From JAWLBW01 sp041687475 (GTDB lineage Bacteria > J088 > JAWLBW01), in assembly GCA_041687475.1 (NCBI GenBank), contig JAWLBW010000139.1, positions 1 to 11,326 of the forward strand: a stretch of 11,326 nt of DNA, written 5' to 3'. The position numbers and the translations under genes were made by a program. Under the pieces are notes generated by a model, which ran no database searches, was not told the origin of the DNA, and saw only the letters and a program-made list of their open reading frames with translations. Within the stretch, counting starts at the first letter, position 1. Every line of letters begins with the position of its first letter. This document shows, in pieces, positions 6,707 to 11,326 of the stretch.

Positions 6707-7588
6707 ATGGCGGCGAAGGATAAGGCCATTATTACCTGCTCCCTGAACGGCGTGCTGACCGACCCCAAGCAGCACCAGGTTCCGGTCACGCCCGAAGAAA
6801 TGGCGAAGGCGGCCCGCGAAGCCTACGACGCCGGCGCCGCCATCGTGCACTGCCACTTCCGCATGCAGGAAGACGGCATGGGCCGCTACCCCACGTGGGA
6901 CCCCGACGTCGTCGAGAAAATCTGCCAGGCCATCAAGGCCGAGGTGCCCGACATCATCATCAACATGTCGACGGGCGTCATCGGTTCGGACATCAGCGGT
7001 CCGGTCGCGTGCCTCGAGCGCGTCAAGCCTGAAATGGCGGCCATGAATGCCGGCAGCCTCAACTATCTCAAGCTTCGTTCGAACGGTCAGTGGGCGTGGC
7101 CGCCCATGCTGTTCGACAATCCGGTCGAAAAGATTCAGCAGTTTCTCGACGTGATGACAAAAAATCAGATCACGCCGGAATGCGAGTGCTTTGATACGGG
7201 AATTCTGCGCAGCGTCGCCATGTTCCGCGATAACGGAATGCTCAAGGGGAAAGTTCACGTGTCGCTGGTCATGGGCGTTGCCAGCGGGATGCCGGCGAAA
7301 TCTTCCTGGCTCCCGCTCCTTCTTGAAGAGATGCCCGACGACTTCGAGTGGCAGAGCATCGTCATCGGCCGCGAAGAAGTCTGGGACGTGCACCGCAAGA
7401 CGGCCGAGCTCGGCGGTCACCTGCGCACGGGCGTCGAAGATACGTTCTACCTGCCGAACGGCGACAAGACGACCAGCAACGGCAAGCTCATCGAAGCTCT
7501 CGCCAAGGTCGCCCGCGATGCCGGCCGCGAACCCGCGACGCCGGCCGAAGCCCGCGAAATCGGCGGCATCGGCACGGCTCACCGCTGA
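6707..7588 (+). CDS. BKACE family protein (beta-keto acid cleavage enzyme, DUF849; 3-keto-5-aminohexanoate cleavage enzyme-like)
   Basis: The 293-residue length is normal for BKACE enzymes, which condense a beta-keto acid with acetyl-CoA to give acetoacetate and a new CoA thioester in a zinc-containing TIM barrel. The zinc site is visible as His48-x-His50 in AIVHCHFR and Glu244 in RTGVED, where Arg240 and Asp245 match the catalytic Arg and Asp described for Kce. NMSTG at 86-90 is the conserved serine loop. The first motif normally reads HxHxRD; here Met53 replaces the Asp. Together with ITCSLNGVLTD at the N-terminus this places it in a divergent subgroup whose keto acid cannot be named. The gene stands alone, with its own promoter, operator, SD and terminator, which points to substrate-induced expression rather than membership of a lysine-fermentation operon; no kdd, kal or kam partners are present. 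Confidence 0.88.
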   Translation: MAAKDKAIITCSLNGVLTDPKQHQVPVTPEEMAKAAREAYDAGAAIVHCHFRMQEDGMGRYPTWDPDVVEKICQAIKAEVPDIIINMSTGVIGSDISGPVACLERVKPEMAAMNAGSLNYLKLRSNGQWAWPPMLFDNPVEKIQQFLDVMTKNQITPECECFDTGILRSVAMFRDNGMLKGKVHVSLVMGVASGMPAKSSWLPLLLEEMPDDFEWQSIVIGREEVWDVHRKTAELGGHLRTGVEDTFYLPNGDKTTSNGKLIEALAKVARDAGREPATPAEAREIGGIGTAHR

Positions 7589-7597
7589 GCTGCTATA

Positions 7598-7810
7598 GAG
7601 ATCGCAGATCGCAGATCCCAGATCGCAAAGGGGGAATGGCCAGAAGGTCGTTCCCCCTTCTTTGATCGGATGAACGGGTTTCTTGAGATCGCAGATCGCA
7701 GATCCCAGATCGGCAAAGGGGGGTGTCGAGATCGACGGTTCTCCATTTGTTTACCGGGTGACCGGGCTTTTTGAGATCGCAGATCGCAGATCCCAGATCG
7801 CAAAGGGGGG
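7598..7810. repeat. three 87-88-bp repeat units, each headed by a GATCGCA heptamer quartet
   Basis: Units begin at 7598, 7685 and 7773. Each starts GA and continues with four heptamers: GATCGCA twice, GATCCCA, then GATCGCA (GATCGGCA with one extra G in unit 2), followed by AAGGGGG. Quartets occupy 7600-7627, 7687-7715 and 7775-7802. The remaining 50 bp of units 1 and 2 are diverged but still similar at their ends (compare GAACGGGTTTCTT with GACCGGGCTTTTT). Every heptamer carries a GATC site. No coding sequence is apparent, although frames stay open because of the 7-bp periodicity. Confidence 0.85.
7628..7663 (+). terminator. intrinsic terminator of the BKACE gene, lying inside repeat unit 1
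   Basis: AAGGGGGAA (7628-7636) pairs perfectly with TTCCCCCTT (7651-7659). The loop can add GGCC/GGTC pairing around AGAA, and a T-rich stretch (TTCTTT, 7658-7663) follows. It lies 40 bp past the stop codon at 7588. The left arm of the stem is the AAGGGGG that ends the first heptamer quartet, so repeat and terminator are fused. Confidence 0.7.
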
Positions 7811-7902
7811 CGAAGGGCGTATGGCTTCCTGACGTGCGCATGGCTTGCCGCGTGAGCGGAACGCGGAGGGCGAGCAGTCTCACGGGCCCGAAGGTCCGCA
7901 GG

Positions 7903-7936
7903 TCTGACAGTCTGACAGTCTGACAGTCTGACAGTC
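7903..7936. repeat. TCTGACAG octamer tandem repeat, about 4.25 copies
   Basis: Four perfect 8-bp copies run from 7903 to 7934, followed by a partial TC. It lies between the third GATCGCA quartet and the inverted copy, within the 479-bp gap 7589-8067, which has no gene. Perfect identity suggests recent expansion and likely copy-number variation between strains. Confidence 0.85.
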
Positions 7937-7946
7937 ACCCCCCTAC

Positions 7947-7989
7947 CCGTGCAGCACGCTTTGGGCTCTGCGATCTGGGATCTGCGATC
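7947..7989. repeat. 12-mer CCGTGCAGCACG followed by inverted heptamer quartet (intergenic element, copy B)
   Basis: CCGTGCAGCACG (7947-7958), three nt, then four units in inverted orientation: TGGGCTC (7962), TGCGATC (7969), TGGGATC (7976) and TGCGATC (7983). The last three are the exact reverse complement of three units in each GATCGCA quartet with normal spacing, so 7969-7989 can form a perfect 21-bp stem with 7782-7802. The arrangement parallels 6495-6524. Confidence 0.75.
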
Positions 7990-8029
7990 ATCTCCCCCCG
8001 ACCGCTCTACCCGGCAGCCCCTCCGTGTC

Positions 8030-8058
8030 TTACGGGCTTGAAAACGGTCTGTTAGACT
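8030..8058 (+). promoter_or_regulatory. promoter of the DUF389 gene, leaderless type
   Basis: TTACGG (8030-8035), 17 nt, then TAGACT (8053-8058) preceded by TGT (extended -10). The ATG at 8068 follows after 9 nt, and those 9 nt contain no SD. The -35 match is mediocre; the call rests mainly on the extended -10 and its placement. Confidence 0.5.
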
Positions 8059-8067
8059 TAGCCTTCC

Positions 8068-9420
8068 ATGAGACCGGGTATTCGTAACATCTCACACAAT
8101 CTGAGGGCCCTCTGGGACGGCCTGCGGGCTTTCCTGCATTCGTCGCTGCGGCTGCGTCTGGGGGCCGATCCGACGGCCGTCGATACCTCCATGCGCGATC
8201 TCATCGCCATTCAGAACGATCGGCTCTGGTTTCTCGCCGCCGCCGCCGTCATTGCCTCGGTAGGTCTCAACACCGACAGCGCGGCGGTGGTGATCGGGGC
8301 CATGCTCGTGTCGCCGCTCATGGGTCCGCTCGTGGGTCTGGGCTATGCCATGGCCGTGTACGACAAGCGCCTGGCGGCGACCGCCATTCACTACCTGGGC
8401 ATTTCGGTGGTGTTCAGCCTTGCGGTAAGCGCCTTCTATTTCGCCGTCACGCCGCTCGACGACGTGACCGGCGAGCTGTTGGCCCGTACGCGACCGAATC
8501 TGCTTGACCTGGTGGTGGCCGTGGCGGCGGCATCGGCAGGCGTTATCGCCATCGCCGGTCGCGATCTGTCGGCAACGGTTCCGGGTGTGGCCATTGCCAC
8601 GGCCATCATGCCGCCGCTGTGTACGGCCGGCTACGGTATCGCGACGGGGCAGTGGAACTTCGCCGCCGGTGCGTTTTATCTCTTTGTCGTCAACGCCGTG
8701 GCCATCGTGCTTTCGTCGCGATTTCTCTTCCGCCGCATGAAGCTCATCATCGTCGCGCAGGGCAGCGAGGCGCGCGCGTCGCGCTGGGCCATGGCCGGGC
8801 TCATGGTGGTGTTTCTTCTTCCCCTTACCTTTGCCTTGTGGAATACGGCAACCGAGAATCGGCAGGCCCGCGAGGCACGACAGGTGGTCGAAGAGGTGTC
8901 GGAGCGTTACGGCGTGGCCAGCTGGAAGTTCAACCCGGGCAAACATCCGGCCCTGACCATGTTTCTCTTCGGTAACCCGGGAACGACCGAGACCTCGGCG
9001 CTGGCGCGGGCCCTGGAGGTGCGCCTTCCCCAAACGCGCATCGATCTGCGCACCACGTTGCTTCCCCCCGAAGTGAAGGAGACGATTCAGAAGCTGGAAT
9101 CGTCGGTCATTGACTCGACCACGGCTTTGCGCGAGATTCAGAGCACGGTGGCCGAGCAGAGTCGGCGCATGGAGAAAGTCGCTGCCTGGAGCCGCGAAGA
9201 TACCGAACGTATCGCCAACGAATGGCGGCTGCTTGACGAGCGCATCGGCGAAGTGCTTTTCTACCGCCCGGTCGAGGAAGACGGTCGGTGGATGGTCAGG
9301 GTCGAAGCCGGCCTGCCCGACGAAGAGGCGCGGGTGTTTTCGCGGCGGTGGGCGCCTTGGTTGACCCTGCGCACCGGCCATCACGTCGATATCGTGCTCG
9401 TTCGTCGCATCGATTCCTGA
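8068..9420 (+). CDS. DUF389 family integral membrane protein with C-terminal coiled-coil extension
   Basis: This is a 450-residue inner-membrane protein of a widespread family without an established function. About seven membrane segments are visible near 53-66, 72-97, 104-127, 145-163, 170-193, 198-220 and 243-261. The family signature SAAVVIGAMLVSPLMGPLVG (71-90) lies across the first loop and second helix, and IMPPLC (180-185) is also typical. Residues 262-335 form a mixed alpha/beta soluble domain. Residues about 335-392 are rich in charged and small residues with heptad-like spacing, a probable coiled coil, followed by a small C-terminal domain (395-450). Its neighbours (an upstream repeat region, and gluQ 42 bp downstream with its own -10) give no clue to substrate. 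There is no SD at the ATG, and the start is supported by the leaderless-type promoter. Confidence 0.82.
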   Translation: MRPGIRNISHNLRALWDGLRAFLHSSLRLRLGADPTAVDTSMRDLIAIQNDRLWFLAAAAVIASVGLNTDSAAVVIGAMLVSPLMGPLVGLGYAMAVYDKRLAATAIHYLGISVVFSLAVSAFYFAVTPLDDVTGELLARTRPNLLDLVVAVAAASAGVIAIAGRDLSATVPGVAIATAIMPPLCTAGYGIATGQWNFAAGAFYLFVVNAVAIVLSSRFLFRRMKLIIVAQGSEARASRWAMAGLMVVFLLPLTFALWNTATENRQAREARQVVEEVSERYGVASWKFNPGKHPALTMFLFGNPGTTETSALARALEVRLPQTRIDLRTTLLPPEVKETIQKLESSVIDSTTALREIQSTVAEQSRRMEKVAAWSREDTERIANEWRLLDERIGEVLFYRPVEEDGRWMVRVEAGLPDEEARVFSRRWAPWLTLRTGHHVDIVLVRRIDS

Positions 9421-9447
9421 CAACCGCACCGCGCCGCCCCGAGATGG

Positions 9448-9456
9448 TGGTAGACT
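9448..9456 (+). promoter_or_regulatory. extended -10 element for gluQ, fully leaderless start predicted
   Basis: TGGTAGACT combines TGn with TAGACT and is followed by 6 nt and the ATG at 9463. The predicted start of transcription is therefore the A of the ATG. No convincing -35 lies 16-18 nt upstream, which extended -10 promoters tolerate. No SD precedes the ATG. gluQ could also be read through from the DUF389 gene, since I see no terminator in the 42-bp gap. Confidence 0.5.
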
Positions 9457-9462
9457 GACGGC

Positions 9463-10392
9463 ATGGAGGTTCGCGGCCGTTTTGCCCCGAGCCCGACCGG
9501 TCGTCTGCACCTGGGTAACGTTCGCACGGCGTTGCTCGCCTGGCTGCAGGTGCGCCGGGCGGGGGGGCGGTTCATACTTCGCATCGAAGACATCGACCGG
9601 CAGCGTAGTCGTGACGAATACCTGCGCGGCATTTACGAAGATCTGCATTGGCTCGGGTTCGATTGGGACGAGGGGCCCGATGTGGGGGGCCGGTACGGTC
9701 CCTACGTGCAGAGCGAGCGCCACGAGTGGTACCGCGGCGTGCTCGACGACTGGCGACGCCGCGATCTCGTTTACCCCTGCACCTGCAGCCGGAAGGATCT
9801 TCAGGCGGCCGGCGCGCCGCATTCCGGCGAAGAAGGCCCCGTGTATCCGGGACTTTGTCGCGGGGGCGTGCGGCGTACCGATCGGCGGCCGGCCTGGCGC
9901 TTTCGGGTCTCGAGTGCGGCTACCTTGTTTCACGACGAGGTGTTGGGGCCGCAGGAGCAACGGATTGCCGAACAGACCGGCGACTTCGTGATCTGGCGGG
10001 TCGACGATTGGCCGTCGTATCAGCTCGCGGTGGTGGCCGATGACGCCGCCATGGAAGTGACCGATGTGGTGCGGGGCGCCGATCTGCTTTCGTCGACCGC
10101 CCGGCAACTCCTGTTGTTCGCGGCCCTCGGTAAGACAGCCCCGCGATGGCATCACATGCCCATGTGGTTCGACGAGCAGGGCGAGCGTCTGGCCAAGCGC
10201 AAGGGTAGCATGACCGTCGAAGCGCTGCGCGAGTCGGGTGTCTCTCGCGAGGAAGCCCTGGCGGCCATCGGAGCGAGCCTGGGCTGGCCGGTTCCCCCCC
10301 GCATCGCGCTCGACGAGCTGTTGGATGAGCGCTTTGCCCTGCCTGGAGATAGCAGACCGGTAGAAATTTCAACTTCGGGACGACAGGCATGA
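9463..10392 (+). CDS. gluQ: glutamyl-Q tRNA(Asp) synthetase
   Basis: GluQ is a truncated GluRS paralogue that activates glutamate with ATP and attaches it to queuosine at position 34 of tRNA-Asp in the cytoplasm. The 309-residue length fits the family (about 290-310) and lacks the anticodon-binding domain of GluRS. The class I HIGH motif is HLGN (16-19) in RFAPSPTGRLHLGN, and RIEDID (40-45) follows. Zinc-ligand candidates are Cys106 and Cys108 in YPCTCSR, Tyr128, and Cys132 in YPGLCR. VRGADLL (203-209) and the KMSKS equivalent LAKRKGS (243-249) complete the set. The ATG at 9463 gives the expected short N-terminus. The stop overlaps the next ATG as ATGA, so the downstream gene is translationally coupled. 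The gene implies that the host makes or salvages queuosine. Confidence 0.93.
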   Translation: MEVRGRFAPSPTGRLHLGNVRTALLAWLQVRRAGGRFILRIEDIDRQRSRDEYLRGIYEDLHWLGFDWDEGPDVGGRYGPYVQSERHEWYRGVLDDWRRRDLVYPCTCSRKDLQAAGAPHSGEEGPVYPGLCRGGVRRTDRRPAWRFRVSSAATLFHDEVLGPQEQRIAEQTGDFVIWRVDDWPSYQLAVVADDAAMEVTDVVRGADLLSSTARQLLLFAALGKTAPRWHHMPMWFDEQGERLAKRKGSMTVEALRESGVSREEALAAIGASLGWPVPPRIALDELLDERFALPGDSRPVEISTSGRQA

Positions 10393-11326
10393 ACGAGCAA
10401 CCTGCAAACGATACGGTACGCATCGAGAGAGGCTCGATTCTCATTTACCGCGTTTTCGACGTGGCCGACGAAGTCGATCTGCCGGGGGTCGAGCGCATTC
10501 TGCGTGAGGGAACGGGTCGATTGCGGCTGCGACCACCGCGCTTGACGCGCAGCCGGGCCATCGTCATGCGTAACGCGCCGGTGGCCCTGAGCCTGGGCAT
10601 GAGCGACGTGGGGCTGGCCGGACAGACCGAGCGCGTCGAGACCTTCGCCAAGGTGTGGGACTACGGCGTCATCACCATCATCTTCCAGCTGCAGATTCAG
10701 CCGGGCACCGCCTGGGGCGAGCTTGTCGATATGGCGGCGCGCCTCGAAGACGAAAACGATTTCGACGATGTCGCGGTGCGACGGGCGTCGGAGCTGACCG
10801 GGCTCTTGCGCGAGGCGCTGAAGCAGCCGCACGAATACAATGTTTTCGAAGACTACATTATTTACTTCGTCGAGCAGCTGAGCGGTATCGACAAGGCCGG
10901 TGAGCTGATCGAAAAAGCCGACATTCCGGCGCTCATTCTGGCCGAGGCCCATGAGAGCCTTTCTACCCGGAGTCGGGCAGGCATTCTCGACCATGTTTAC
11001 CAGTACGGCGAGCGCGACCTTGCCGTAATCGACTGGAACAGCGCCGTCGTTGTCGAACCGAGCGGGCAGCGCGACATTGCCGACGTGCTCGAGTTCGCGC
11101 TGACGCACCTCATGGAAATGCGCTACTACGACGACCTGCTCGACGAGAAGCTGACCGTACTTTACGATGCCGTCGAACAGGGTCGGGGTTCTCTGTTTCG
11201 CAGCCGCTTTCGCCAATTGTCGTACGAGGCCGGCAGCCGATTCATCGAGTTTTCGGAGCTGGTCGAGCGGGTCGAAAACTCACTGAAGGTGGTGGGCGAT
11301 CTGTACCTGGCCACCATCTTTCGCGC
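10389..11326 (+). CDS. conserved hypothetical protein, possibly distantly RMD1/DUF155-like (partial, runs off the window)
   Basis: Reading from ATG at 10389, 312 codons are open to the window edge with no stop. The product is soluble-looking and acidic, with no signal peptide. Residues 18-29 read LIYRVFDVADEV; about residues 87-96 read AKVWDYGVIT, reminiscent of the 'DYGV' strand of RMD1/DUF155 proteins. The second half is strongly helical, with a run DVLEFALTHLMEMRYYDDLL, then an LDEKLTVLYD segment and, near the edge, ELVERVENSLKVVGDLYLAT. RMD1 proteins end in membrane helices, which would lie beyond the window. The family link is by pattern only and uncertain. It overlaps gluQ by 4 nt (ATGA) with only a weak GGGA upstream, so its translation probably depends on gluQ. 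Confidence 0.75.
   Translation, partial: MNEQPANDTVRIERGSILIYRVFDVADEVDLPGVERILREGTGRLRLRPPRLTRSRAIVMRNAPVALSLGMSDVGLAGQTERVETFAKVWDYGVITIIFQLQIQPGTAWGELVDMAARLEDENDFDDVAVRRASELTGLLREALKQPHEYNVFEDYIIYFVEQLSGIDKAGELIEKADIPALILAEAHESLSTRSRAGILDHVYQYGERDLAVIDWNSAVVVEPSGQRDIADVLEFALTHLMEMRYYDDLLDEKLTVLYDAVEQGRGSLFRSRFRQLSYEAGSRFIEFSELVERVENSLKVVGDLYLATIFR

Noticed and set aside
6689..7582. 297-codon minus-strand open frame
   Set aside because: It mirrors the BKACE gene, whose zinc and active-site residues are intact.
7598..7810. CRISPR-like look: three about 37-bp repeats separated by about 50 bp
   Set aside because: The repeats are themselves built of heptamers, the intervening stretches resemble each other at their ends, an inverted copy follows and no cas gene is near.
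7579..7938. Small minus-strand frames with repeated DLRSAI-type peptides
   Set aside because: They are translations of the intergenic heptamer and octamer repeats; the periodicity keeps frames open without coding.
8092..10155. 687-codon open frame on the minus strand
   Set aside because: It lies antisense to DUF389 and gluQ, both recognised by family motifs, and its composition is typical of a reverse-frame shadow in GC-rich DNA.
10152..11216. 354-codon minus-strand open frame
   Set aside because: It is antisense to the end of gluQ and to the coupled downstream gene, which stays open to the window edge.

Overview
This is a GC-rich bacterial chromosomal segment. Three predicted proteins carry lipoprotein signal peptides and the last complete gene is a GluQ enzyme (tRNA-Asp queuosine modification), so a Gram-negative (diderm) host is likely. 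I cannot fix the phylum. The paired 'CFxY' lipoproteins and the relaxed lipobox of the first gene would fit a Leptospirales-like spirochaete or a deltaproteobacterium-like lineage, but that is only an impression. No phage, IS, CRISPR or rRNA/tRNA gene was seen.

Layout. The left half (82-6312) is all on the minus strand. Read in transcription order it holds a GT4 glycosyltransferase (6312-5140), a second glycosyltransferase (5062-3809), two overlapping paralogous LppM-like lipoproteins (3734-3081 and 3108-2440) and a large lipoprotein with a beta-trefoil-like domain joined to an M19-type metallohydrolase (2313-82). A divergent intergenic region (6313-6706) separates these from a plus-strand half: a BKACE/DUF849 enzyme (6707-7588), a 479-bp repeat-filled gap, a DUF389 membrane protein (8068-9420), gluQ (9463-10392) and, overlapping it by ATGA, a conserved protein that runs off the window (10389 onward).

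Control signals. Five genes that appear to begin transcripts (both glycosyltransferases, the first LppM-like gene, DUF389 and gluQ) have a sigma70-like -10 hexamer ending only 6-10 nt before the ATG and no Shine-Dalgarno sequence. Leaderless mRNAs are predicted. The BKACE gene is built differently: a near-consensus promoter (TTGACA-17-TAAAGT), a 20-bp palindromic operator just past the predicted start of transcription, a GGAGG ribosome site and a strong terminator. The internal LppM-like gene also has an SD-like GGGAG.

Most unusual feature. Both gaps flanking the BKACE gene contain quartets of 7-bp tandem units in inverted arrangement, and in both the inverted array lies 3-4 nt from the same 12-mer, CCGTGCAGCACG. 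The heptamer sequences differ between the two gaps (GTGATAC-type and GATCGCA-type), but the architecture and the 12-mer are shared. This looks like one family of small non-coding elements with interchangeable heptamer arrays.
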